From NCBI GenBank assembly GCA_944328445.1, contig CALVHO010000006.1, positions 1 through 64,000 on the forward strand: a stretch of DNA of 64,000 bases. The letters are read 5' to 3'. The translations under genes were made by a program, and so were the position numbers. This DNA is from an uncultured Clostridia bacterium (GTDB lineage Bacteria > Bacillota > Clostridia > Christensenellales > Borkfalkiaceae). Shown in pieces: positions 53,845 to 61,790 of the stretch. The notes beneath the pieces were generated by a model. The model was given only the letters and a program-made list of their open reading frames with translations. It was not told where the DNA came from and did no database searches. Within the stretch, counting starts at the first letter, position 1, and each line of letters opens with the position of its first letter.

Positions 53845-54432
53845 TTACTTGACCTCTCCCATGCGGACGGGCTGCCTGGCGGCGTCCTCCCGCTGTTTTT
53901 CTTCGATAAAGGCGGCGTCATGCCCGACCGTTTCGTAGCCGATGATGACGTTGCCGTGGGTGATGTAGCTGACGATGTCTCCCGCCTCGAAGACGGGCAA
54001 TTCCTTTTCGACGACGGAATAGATCTTGCGGTCCATGTATTCGGACTTCTTTTTGCTCCATTCGCTGAAAATGAGCACGTAATAATCGACGCCGTCGTTG
54101 AGCTCGCTGCCCTCGTAGCGCAAAAAAATGCTGCGGTTGACCTGCTTGATGCCCGTAGACATCGAGGAGATCAGCCTGTAATAGCGGCGGGCGCGGTGGG
54201 CCTTGATGCCCAAAAAGATCCACGAAAAGATGATGAACAGGCAGGTCGCCGTGCAGGCGACGGCCTTGGGGACGGGTTGCAGCGGGTCCTCGAAGGGCAG
54301 CATGATGAAAAAGACGAGGCTCGCCACGCAGATGGCGGCAAAGACGGCCAGCACCGCCCAATAGATGTTGAAGATGCGCCTTTTTTGCCGGTAAGCGCCG
54401 TACAGGTCGCCGTCGTTGAAGAGAATGGTCAT
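53845..54432 (-). CDS. Two-helix membrane hypothetical protein
   Basis: A 195-residue protein with two adjacent membrane helices at about residues 25-70 (IYWAVLAVFAAICVASLVFFIML and ACTATCLFIIFSWIFLGI) and a soluble C-terminal domain with alternating strands (YYVLIFSEWSKKKSEYMDRKIYSVVEKELPVFEAGDIV). This recalls YcxB-like or PH-like domains but I cannot assign it. It ends one base before the ACT-domain start codon. The ATG at 54432 is preferred over another six codons earlier. Confidence 0.65.
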   Translation of the reverse strand: MTILFNDGDLYGAYRQKRRIFNIYWAVLAVFAAICVASLVFFIMLPFEDPLQPVPKAVACTATCLFIIFSWIFLGIKAHRARRYYRLISSMSTGIKQVNRSIFLRYEGSELNDGVDYYVLIFSEWSKKKSEYMDRKIYSVVEKELPVFEAGDIVSYITHGNVIIGYETVGHDAAFIEEKQREDAARQPVRMGEVK

Positions 54433-54446
54433 GTTCGTCCGTCCGT

Positions 54447-55301
54447 TCACTCGCTGATAAAGAGCACGCCGAGGGTGTTCCTGCCGCAGTGGCTGGTGAT
54501 GATACTGCCCGCCACCGTTTCGATGATCTCGTCGAAATCAAAATTTTCGCGCACGAGCTGCTTGGCCGCGTCGACGAGCTCGGCGTCGGCATTGCTGTGG
54601 GTCACGAAGCAGCGCGTACGGTCGTAGGCGGGGTAATCGGCCACCAGGTCGCACACGTACTTTTTCAGGCAGCGCATCATCGAACCGAGGTATTTGCGCT
54701 TGGGATAGAGCTGCCCCTCCTTCATGGCGATCATGGGATGCACCGAAAGGACTTTGGAGCCGTAATAGGAGAGCGCCGAGCAGCGCCCGCCCTTGTACAG
54801 GTACAGGAGGGTATCGGGGATGAAGGAGGTGTTGACCTTGTCCCGCAGGGCGACGACGGCGTCGAAGATCTCCCGCGCGCCCTTGCCCTCGTCGCGCAGG
54901 TCGCAGGCTTTGAGCACGAGCAGGCCCTGCCCCGTCGAGAGTGCGTGCGAATCGACGACGAACACCTTGTCCGCCCCGATCGCCGCGGCGGCCGACTTGG
55001 CAAAGCCGTACGAGCCGCTCGCCTTGGAGGAGATGTTGAAGTGCAGCACCGTCTTCCCCTCGTCGGTGAAGCGGCGGAAAAATTCCTCGTATTCGGCGGC
55101 GCTGGGCGCGGCCGTCTTGGGCAGGTCTCCCGTCTCGTTGAAGTAGCGGAAGATGTCGTCGGGAACGATGTCGATGCCGTCGCGGAAGGTCTTTGCGCCG
55201 AGCATGACGCTGAGGGGATAGAGCACGACGCCGCGCTCGGCGATCAGGCGCTCGCCGAGGTCACAAGTGCTGTCCGAAGTGATGACGATGGAATGGTTCA
55301 T
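54447..55301 (-). CDS. DegV family fatty-acid-binding protein
   Basis: A 284-residue DegV protein; the family binds long-chain fatty acids for phosphorylation by FakA. It has the N-terminal IVITSDSTCDLGERLIAE, the DGIDIVPDDIFRYFNETGDLPKTAAPS segment, NISSKASGSYG with the lipid-headgroup Ser/Thr, YLYKGGRCSALSYYG and ITSHCGRNTLGVLFI. Length is normal. No fakA homologue is in the window. Confidence 0.94.
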   Translation of the reverse strand: MNHSIVITSDSTCDLGERLIAERGVVLYPLSVMLGAKTFRDGIDIVPDDIFRYFNETGDLPKTAAPSAAEYEEFFRRFTDEGKTVLHFNISSKASGSYGFAKSAAAAIGADKVFVVDSHALSTGQGLLVLKACDLRDEGKGAREIFDAVVALRDKVNTSFIPDTLLYLYKGGRCSALSYYGSKVLSVHPMIAMKEGQLYPKRKYLGSMMRCLKKYVCDLVADYPAYDRTRCFVTHSNADAELVDAAKQLVRENFDFDEIIETVAGSIITSHCGRNTLGVLFISE

Positions 55302-55325
55302 GTTTTGTCTCCGTTGCGTCCTGTT

Positions 55326-55916
55326 TCAGGCAAAGATGCCGAACAACCGCGTGAAAAAAGTTTTATGTTGCAAGGAAAAATCGGTCACGACGCCCAAAAG
55401 CCCGTCCAGCGGCAGGGTGCCGAGGGAGCCCGGGGCGGGGCGGCTGTCGTTGCTGACGCTGCGGTGATCGCCCAGCACGAACACCTCCCCTTCGGGCACG
55501 GTGACGGGGTCGAGCGTCTGCTTCCAGTCCTCGGTCAGGTACGGCTCCTGCACGACGTACGACCCTTCCGTCCCCGCGTCTATGCGGTACAGGACGCCGT
55601 TCTCGGCGTAGACCACGTCGCCGGGCAGGCCGATCAGCCGCTTGATGACGTACTTGGAATCGCTCCCGCGCTCGCTGTAAATGACGATGATGTCTCCCCG
55701 CTGCGGGTCGCGGGTGCGGTCCACGAACACGTAGTCGCCGTCGTGCAGCGTGGGCTCCATCGAGCCCTGCTCCACACGCACCCCAACCAGGATCTCGGTA
55801 AAGAGGATGACGAAGCAGATAAACACGGCCGCCACGGCCGCCAGAAAGCGCAGGACGGAGACGGTCTCCCCCCAAGGATCGCGGCGGCTTTGCAGATTCG
55901 CGGCAAATTCATTCAT
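55326..55916 (-). CDS. lepB: Signal peptidase I
   Basis: A 196-residue type I signal peptidase that cleaves exported preproteins at the membrane. One N-terminal membrane helix (about residues 22-45, VLRFLAAVAAVFICFVILF) anchors it. The catalytic Ser52 is in GSMEPTLHDGDYV and Lys92 in YVIKRLIGLPGD; GDHRSVSNDSRP is the family box E. Length fits the Gram-positive form. It overlaps DUF951 by eight bases. Confidence 0.95.
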   Translation of the reverse strand: MNEFAANLQSRRDPWGETVSVLRFLAAVAAVFICFVILFTEILVGVRVEQGSMEPTLHDGDYVFVDRTRDPQRGDIIVIYSERGSDSKYVIKRLIGLPGDVVYAENGVLYRIDAGTEGSYVVQEPYLTEDWKQTLDPVTVPEGEVFVLGDHRSVSNDSRPAPGSLGTLPLDGLLGVVTDFSLQHKTFFTRLFGIFA

Positions 55917-56097
55917 GCGCGGCTCCTTTGGACGGGCGGACGGCCTTTTTCAATGCGTCCGCGCCCATCATCACCACGCGCCCGCAACGGTCGCAGCGGA
56001 TCTTGTAGTCGGCGCCGACGCGCACCACCGTCCACACGTCTCCGCCGCAGGGGTGTTTTTTTTTGGTGACGATCTTGTCTCCCAATGAGTATACCAT
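55909..56097 (-). CDS. DUF951 family small protein
   Basis: A 62-residue protein with the DUF951 pattern: SLGDKIVTKKKHPCGGDVW, then VVRVGADYKIRCDRCGRVV. Two cysteines in the CDRC pair and one in HPCGG suggest a small zinc- or RNA-related fold; function unknown. The ATG at 56097 fits the family N terminus, but a TATACT hexamer overlaps its first codons and no ribosome site is present, so expression probably comes from readthrough of the upstream unit. Confidence 0.85.
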   Translation of the reverse strand: MVYSLGDKIVTKKKHPCGGDVWTVVRVGADYKIRCDRCGRVVMMGADALKKAVRPSKGAAHE

Positions 56098-56099
56098 AT

Positions 56100-56111
56100 T
56101 TTACCGGTAAA
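56100..56111. repeat. Perfect 12-base palindrome TTTACCGGTAAA
   Basis: It lies three bases upstream of the DUF951 start and 24 bases after the neighbouring hydrolase gene. It could be an operator; no matching copy was noticed elsewhere in the window. Confidence 0.5.
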
Positions 56112-56134
56112 TGGAAAGAAATTCGGGTGAAAGT

Positions 56135-57820
56135 TCAAAGCCAAAGCAAATTGTTGACGCAGACGGTGCCTTCCGAACGGAAACACAGGTACGCCACGCT
56201 CGAAAAACTTTGCAGCGGCATGTTCACGCCGTCTTTGAAGTCCTTGGCGCCGAGCACGTGGTTGGTCCAGCAATCGCCGCCGGGCACGCGCAGCACGCGG
56301 GTGAAAAAGCTCTTCTGCTCGCCCTCGCACACGCAGAGGGATACGGTCAGTTCGGCATCCGCGGGACTGTACACGTCGAATTTGAGGAGGGCGTTTTCGG
56401 CGGGGCGGTAGCGCCCGTCGCCGAAGCGGTACAGCCGCAGCCCGTACGGGGAATAGGCACCCTTGATGCCGTGCGGCCCGTCGGCGAGGCGCACGGGCGC
56501 GGGGTCGCCGTACAGGAAGCAGCCCGCCAGCAGCGAACTTTCCGCGTCGTCGGGGGCAAAGCTCCCCGCCCCCTCCCCGCTCGCGTAGAGGATGCGGCAG
56601 CGGTCGGTCATATTTGCGTATCCGTGCTCCACCTTCTTCACGGCGATCTTGGAAGAGACGCAGAACCCGCTGCTGTACTCGGCGCCCGCAAAGGCATACA
56701 CGCGGGCGGCACCCTTGTAAGCGTTGAGGTAAAAGAGCATGTCTCCCTCCTCGTCCACACGTTTTAAGGGGCAGAGCGCCCAGTCGCGGGTGTCGCTGTC
56801 GGGGTTGTCTTCCGCCATGTACGCATGCACGTCGCTCACCTCGCCGTCGCGGTCGAGGCGCACCCGCGCCACGAGGTCTCCCCCGTCCTCGTCGATGCAG
56901 ATCTCCAAGGGCGCGGGGATGAACATCTCCATGCCTTTCAGGTACTTGCCGAGGAAGGCGAACAGGTCGTCCAGCCCGTGCTTGCCGATGAAGCCGTTGT
57001 AGCGCACGGCGAAGAAAAAGGACTTGTCGGCGTCGGGGTTGATGCGCGCGTAGGTATCGAAGGCGCGGTCGGCCTCGAAATTTTCGTCGTTGGTGGAACA
57101 GAGCATCAGCACGGGGCAGCGCGCGTAGGGCGCGTAGGCCTGCGACTCGACGCCCGCCAGGAAGCGGTAGCGCTCGTCGTCCATGGCGAGGTCGTTGTCC
57201 TGGCCGAACTTGTGCACGCCGCGGTAGGCGCGCCAGCCGCCCGCACAGACGGGCACCGCGCAGGAGAGGCCCTCTGCCGTGGCCGCCAGCTGCCAGACGA
57301 TCTCGCCGCCCGCTTTGAGGCCGACGGCGCCGATGCGGCCGATGCAGTCGAGGGAACGCAGGTAGCGCAGCGCGTAGCGCGCGACGGCCACCCATTCGTA
57401 CCAGCTCGTCTCTTGCGCCGTCTCGTCGGCGTAGTCGATGTGCCGCCCCGCCTGGCGCAGGTTGGCATACGGGACGGTCTTGGGGTAGACGGTGTAACCC
57501 GCGGTATCCTCCCATGCGCCGCGGTAATCGGGCATGAGCACGGCGTACCCCTTCCGCGCGAACAGCTTTGCCAGTTCACGGTCGGCCGTGCGGCCGCAGT
57601 CGGGCATGACGAGCACGGCGGGCAGCGTTCCGCCCTTGTCGGGCATGGCAAAGACGGCGAAAATGTTGACGCGCTCGCCGCCCGCCTCCCTGCCGGGGAA
57701 GCGGACATAGCGCAGGATGACGTTGTCCTCGGTCGTCTCTTCGGATACGGTGCCCTCGACGGGCAGCGTGTCGTCGAAGCCGCTCCATAGCGTCACGGGG
57801 GTCAGGATCTTGTTCGGCAA
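56135..57820 (-). CDS. Alpha/beta-hydrolase-fold protein with missing nucleophile
   Basis: A 561-residue protein. The first half is a dienelactone-hydrolase or acetyl-esterase-like alpha/beta hydrolase: VVMPDCGRTAD-like strands, GYAVLMPDYRGAW, YALRYLRSLDCIGRIGAVGLKAGGE, CPVLMLCSTNDENFEADRAF and the HG near residue 283. The nucleophile elbow should be G-x-S-x-G but reads GLKAGG, with Lys169 where Ser is expected, so it is probably not an ordinary esterase. The second half (about residues 290-561) is beta-rich and unassigned. No signal peptide is seen. It stands between sbcC and DUF951 on the minus strand. Confidence 0.72.
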   Translation of the reverse strand: MPNKILTPVTLWSGFDDTLPVEGTVSEETTEDNVILRYVRFPGREAGGERVNIFAVFAMPDKGGTLPAVLVMPDCGRTADRELAKLFARKGYAVLMPDYRGAWEDTAGYTVYPKTVPYANLRQAGRHIDYADETAQETSWYEWVAVARYALRYLRSLDCIGRIGAVGLKAGGEIVWQLAATAEGLSCAVPVCAGGWRAYRGVHKFGQDNDLAMDDERYRFLAGVESQAYAPYARCPVLMLCSTNDENFEADRAFDTYARINPDADKSFFFAVRYNGFIGKHGLDDLFAFLGKYLKGMEMFIPAPLEICIDEDGGDLVARVRLDRDGEVSDVHAYMAEDNPDSDTRDWALCPLKRVDEEGDMLFYLNAYKGAARVYAFAGAEYSSGFCVSSKIAVKKVEHGYANMTDRCRILYASGEGAGSFAPDDAESSLLAGCFLYGDPAPVRLADGPHGIKGAYSPYGLRLYRFGDGRYRPAENALLKFDVYSPADAELTVSLCVCEGEQKSFFTRVLRVPGGDCWTNHVLGAKDFKDGVNMPLQSFSSVAYLCFRSEGTVCVNNLLWL

Positions 57821-57833
57821 AATGCACTCTCCT

Positions 57834-60491
57834 TCAATCGCGGATCTCGATGCGCGAGCTGCCGTTTTCCGCGGCGCCCGTCACGACGATCTTATGATCG
57901 ATGCGGTGTTTCAATTCTTCGATATGCGAGATCAGCCCGATGGTGAAATGTTTGTTTTTCAGCTTTTCGAGGCTGTCGATGACCAGTTCCACGAGCTTTT
58001 CGTCCAAGGTACCGAAGCCCTCGTCCAGGAAGAAAAACTCGATGGGTTTGAGCGATTTGGCGTAGATGGCGGCCGACAGGGCCAGCGCCAGCGACAGCGA
58101 TACGAGGAAGGTCTCCCCGCCCGACATCGTATTGACGCCGCGCAGCTGCCCGCCCGCCAGGTTATCCCCGATGAAAAAGCCCTGGCTGTAACGGATGAAG
58201 TACCGCCCGCCCGTCAGGTGCAGGAGGGTGCCGCTCGCCTGCAAGGCGATGTCCGCAAGGTATTCGGAGGCGACGAACTCCATAAAATTGTTGCCGCGGA
58301 CGAGCTCGCGCAGCCTGGAAACGAGGTCCAGCCTGCCTTTGAGGGCGGCGTGCTCCTTTTCCAGCCCACGCCGCACTTCCAGCCGACGTTGCAGCTCGGC
58401 GCAGCGGCTTTCGAGCACGGCGCAGCCCTCGGCGGCGCGGCGCCTGGCGTCGGCGCAGCGGTCGAAGGCCTCCTTCGCGCGCAAAAACTCCTCTTCGGCC
58501 ACGGCGGGCGGCACGCCGCCCTCACTCAAAAGCCGCAGGTTGGCCTCCGTTTCCAAGAGCCCGCGCGCGTGTTCTTGCAGACGCTTTTCGGCCGCCGCGG
58601 CGTCGGGAAAAGCGGCGATCACTTCGTCCGCCTCTTCCTCCCGCGTGAACCCGCCCGCCTCCATGGCCGCGCGCAGCGCGGCGGCGTCCTCGGCAGCGGC
58701 AGCGGCGTATTGCTGCAACAGCGCCTCGGCGCGGGCGGTCTCCACGTCGGCCGCGGACGCGCGCCCGCGCGCATCCTCCGCACGCTTACGCAGCAGGGCA
58801 AGGGCGTCGGAAAGCTCCTTTTTCTGCCCTTGCAGCCCGCGCACGGCCGCGGCGGGGTCGGCCTCGCCCACGGCCTCGCGGATGCGCGCGCGCACCGTTT
58901 GCAGGCGCGCCTCTGCGGAGCGCACGCCCTCTTCGGCCGAGCGCAGCGCCGTTTCCGCCTCGGTGACGGCGGCTTCGGCGCGGATGCGTTCCGCTTCGGC
59001 GGCGTGCGCCGCGCCCTGCAACGCCTCTCGGGCGGCGGCGCGGCGGCGGTATTCGTCCAGCAGCGCGGAAAGGTCCTCCCCTTTTTGCGCCGTCCGTTCA
59101 CGGTAATAGTCCACGAGCGACGCCAGTTCCCGCTCCGTCCAGGCGTAGAGTTCCCCTTCGGGCGGGAAGCGGCGGCGCAGTTCGCCGTACTTTTCCTCAA
59201 AATGGCGCAGGGCGCGGCCGTATTCGCCGCGCAGCAGCGCGCCCTCGGCCCTGCCGCGCAGGAAGGCGCCGATGTCCTCTTCCCCGCCCGCGGCCGCCGC
59301 GGCCTTTTCGGCCTTGGCGCGCGCCGCCTGCAAGGCCGCCTGCCGCGCGGCGAGCTGCCGCTGCGCCGAAGACAGGATGGCCGCGGCCTTTTCCTTCTCC
59401 TTGCAAAGCGACGCCTCTTCGGCGGCGTCCTTGGCGGCAAAACCTGCCGCCGTCAGCTTCGCCGCGCACGCTTCCAGCTTTGCCGACAGCGCGGCTTCCT
59501 CGCCCGTTTCGCGCAAGGACTGCAAAAAGGCAGCGGCTTCCGCCCCCTCCTGCCGCGCGCGCTCGCGCGCGGCCGAAGCCTTTTTTTCCTCCGCGGCGCG
59601 CGCCGCGGCGCGCGCCCGCAAGGCGGCTATCTCTTTGGCGGGGGCCAGCCGCTGCAAGCCCGCGCGCACGGCGTTCATCTCCCCTTCCCGGGCGAGAAAC
59701 TCTTCGCGCCGCCCGCACAGCGCCGCATAGCGGGCGTACTTTTCACGGGCCTCCTTCATGCGGGAAAACTCTTCCTGCAACAGGCCGAAGCGCTTATCCA
59801 GCTCCGCGCGCTCGGCCGCGAGCGCCGCGGCCTGACCGCGCAGGGCCGAAAGCGCCTCCTCGCCCGCGTCGGCATACCCTTTCAGCTCCCCTTCCTTGGC
59901 GTCGAAAGCGGACTTGACGGCGGCGTACCGCTCGCGGATGCGCTCGTTGAGCCCCGCGCCGTATTTGTCCAGCCCGAACAGGCGGGAGATCAGCTGCAAA
60001 CGCTCGGAGCGGTCGGCCTTGACGAACTGCGCGAACTCGCCCTGCGGCAGCGCGATGCACTTTTTGAAATCCTCGAAGGAGATGCCCACCAGCGCCGCGA
60101 TGGCGGCGTTGCCCTGCTTGACCCCGTCGGCGACGGCCATGAGCCGCCCGTCCTTCCACTCGGACAGGCGCAGCGTCTGCAACGAATTTTTGCGGCGGAT
60201 GCCTCGCTCGACGCGGAAACGGCGGCGCTCTCCCGCTTCGGCCGTTTCAAAGTCGAAAACGACGTAGGCGCTGTCGCAGTTGTAGTTGATCATGTCGGCC
60301 GCGACGCCGCTGCGGACGCGGTCCACCTTGCCGTAAAGCGCAAAGACGATGCTGTCGAGGATGGTGGTCTTGCCGCTGCCCGTGTCCCCGAAAATGCCGA
60401 AGATGCCGCCCGCGCTCAGGCGGGTGAAATCGACGACGGCCTTTTCCGAAAAGCTGTTGATCCCGCAAAATTCAAGGCGCTCAGGCTTCAT
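57834..60491 (-). CDS. sbcC: Exonuclease subunit SbcC
   Basis: The SMC-like ATPase of the SbcCD (Mre11-Rad50-like) nuclease, which opens hairpins and blocked DNA ends. The 885-residue protein starts KPERLEFCGINSFSEKAVVDFTRL and has Walker A FGDTGSGKTTILDSIVFALYG, two long Ala/Arg/Glu-rich coiled coils and the C-terminal ABC signature TMSGGETFLVSLSLALALS with the Walker B FFLDEGFGTLDE. The coiled coils are shorter than in E. coli (1,048 residues). Zinc-hook cysteines were not found in the middle. It overlaps sbcD by 11 bases. Confidence 0.94.
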   Translation of the reverse strand: MKPERLEFCGINSFSEKAVVDFTRLSAGGIFGIFGDTGSGKTTILDSIVFALYGKVDRVRSGVAADMINYNCDSAYVVFDFETAEAGERRRFRVERGIRRKNSLQTLRLSEWKDGRLMAVADGVKQGNAAIAALVGISFEDFKKCIALPQGEFAQFVKADRSERLQLISRLFGLDKYGAGLNERIRERYAAVKSAFDAKEGELKGYADAGEEALSALRGQAAALAAERAELDKRFGLLQEEFSRMKEAREKYARYAALCGRREEFLAREGEMNAVRAGLQRLAPAKEIAALRARAAARAAEEKKASAARERARQEGAEAAAFLQSLRETGEEAALSAKLEACAAKLTAAGFAAKDAAEEASLCKEKEKAAAILSSAQRQLAARQAALQAARAKAEKAAAAAGGEEDIGAFLRGRAEGALLRGEYGRALRHFEEKYGELRRRFPPEGELYAWTERELASLVDYYRERTAQKGEDLSALLDEYRRRAAAREALQGAAHAAEAERIRAEAAVTEAETALRSAEEGVRSAEARLQTVRARIREAVGEADPAAAVRGLQGQKKELSDALALLRKRAEDARGRASAADVETARAEALLQQYAAAAAEDAAALRAAMEAGGFTREEEADEVIAAFPDAAAAEKRLQEHARGLLETEANLRLLSEGGVPPAVAEEEFLRAKEAFDRCADARRRAAEGCAVLESRCAELQRRLEVRRGLEKEHAALKGRLDLVSRLRELVRGNNFMEFVASEYLADIALQASGTLLHLTGGRYFIRYSQGFFIGDNLAGGQLRGVNTMSGGETFLVSLSLALALSAAIYAKSLKPIEFFFLDEGFGTLDEKLVELVIDSLEKLKNKHFTIGLISHIEELKHRIDHKIVVTGAAENGSSRIEIRD

Positions 60492-61650
60492 CTTCCGCCT
60501 CCGTGAGGGACAGGAACAGCTCCGTCAGTTCTTTGGGCGCGTCCTCGCCGTACAGGCTGCGGTAGTAGGCGGAAAACAGCTCCGAAGAGGACATCTGCCG
60601 CCGCGAAACGCCCGCAAGGCTTTCGCCCCCGTCCCCCTGCACGACGGGCAGGATGGAGACGAGGCCTTCGTTGGCCTCTTTGAGGGCGCGCACCTGCGCC
60701 GAAACGAGCGGCTCGCGCAGGTAGAGCGTCAGTTCCACGTAGGCGCCCGGGTACTTGCCGAGCAGCGCCGCGCCCTCCTCCGCGCCGTTTGCGGACAGGC
60801 GCACCAGCTGCCTGCCCGCGGTGAGCGGCACCTCGTGCAGGCCGTGCACGCCGCTCTCGTCGAGATCGAAGACGACGACGCTCTTTTCGCATCCCGCCTC
60901 GTCAAAGGAGTATTGCAAGATCGAACCGCTGTAATACACGTTTCCGCGGAAATGCTGCCGCCTGTGCAGGTGGCCGAGCGCCGTATACGCACAGGGCGGG
61001 AGCAGGGAGAGCGGCACGGCGCGGGCGCCGCCGAGGTCGATCTCGCGTTCGCCCTCGCTGACCTTCCCGCCCGCCACGAACAGGTGCGACAAAAAGACGG
61101 AAGGCAAGCCCTCGGCGCACGCGGCCTGCCCTTCGGCGATCCAGCGGCGCATCTTGTCGGCAAAGCTCTCGCCGGGGGCCAGCTCTTCGCCGCAGCGCGC
61201 CTCGTTCGGGTACGGGAGCACGTTCACGTACACACGCCCGCCCGTGCGGCCGCGGAACACGATGTGGTTGGTGCCCGCCTCGACGGCGCAGACGGCGCGG
61301 TCCCCGCCCGTGGCGGGCACGCGGCGGCCGTTGCCGAAGATGTAGATGCCCTGCTCTTCGGCCAGCACGCCCGCCGCCGTCAGGCGCACGTTGTCGTCAT
61401 GGTTGCCGCTGATGGCCAAAACGCAGCGGTCCTTGCCCGCGATCGCCTTCACGGCGGCGTAAAAGACGCTCTCCGCCCGCGCGGACGGGAGATAGTTGTC
61501 AAAGACGTCGCCCGCCACCAGCACGAGCTCCACACCCTCGCGGTCACAGACGGAGGCTATTTCGTTGAGGACGGCGGCCTGTTCGTCCAGCCGCTCCCTG
61601 CCGGCCAACCGTTTGCCGATGTGCCAGTCGGAGGTGTGTAAGATCTTCAT
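60481..61650 (-). CDS. sbcD: Exonuclease subunit SbcD
   Basis: Mn2+-dependent nuclease subunit of SbcCD. The 389-residue protein has the Mre11-type phosphoesterase motifs LHTSDWHIGKRL, LVAGDVFDNYLPS, AISGNHDDNVRL, VFLSHLFV and YTALGHLHRRQ, and the usual capping and SbcC-binding C terminus. Its own promoter overlaps the divergent DnaD-family gene's promoter. It is the first gene of the sbcDC unit. Confidence 0.96.
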   Translation of the reverse strand: MKILHTSDWHIGKRLAGRERLDEQAAVLNEIASVCDREGVELVLVAGDVFDNYLPSARAESVFYAAVKAIAGKDRCVLAISGNHDDNVRLTAAGVLAEEQGIYIFGNGRRVPATGGDRAVCAVEAGTNHIVFRGRTGGRVYVNVLPYPNEARCGEELAPGESFADKMRRWIAEGQAACAEGLPSVFLSHLFVAGGKVSEGEREIDLGGARAVPLSLLPPCAYTALGHLHRRQHFRGNVYYSGSILQYSFDEAGCEKSVVVFDLDESGVHGLHEVPLTAGRQLVRLSANGAEEGAALLGKYPGAYVELTLYLREPLVSAQVRALKEANEGLVSILPVVQGDGGESLAGVSRRQMSSSELFSAYYRSLYGEDAPKELTELFLSLTEAEDEA

Positions 61651-61709
61651 GCAACGCAGAGCAAAGCAAGGCCGAATTTCGCCTGTTTCCGATTTTGTGG
61701 CGAAATGCC

Positions 61710-61738
61710 CTTGCTTTTACGGCAAATAATTTATATAA
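61710..61738 (+). promoter_or_regulatory. Promoter of the DnaD-family gene
   Basis: TTGCTT (61710-61715), 17-base spacer, TATAAT (61733-61738). The -10 box abuts that of the opposing sbcD promoter. Confidence 0.8.
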
Positions 61739-61767
61739 TAGTATAGCGCAAAGCGGGAAATAAATCA
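61739..61767 (-). promoter_or_regulatory. Promoter of sbcD-sbcC
   Basis: Minus strand TTGATT (61767-61762), 17-base spacer, TATACT (61744-61739). It overlaps the DnaD-gene promoter head-on, so occupancy by polymerase should be mutually exclusive. Confidence 0.75.
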
Positions 61768-61790
61768 AGCGTTACGCGGAGTTTTGCCAG

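Noticed and set aside
53845-54432. Assignment of the two-helix protein to a named PH or YcxB family
   Set aside because: Layout is similar, but I could not identify diagnostic residues.
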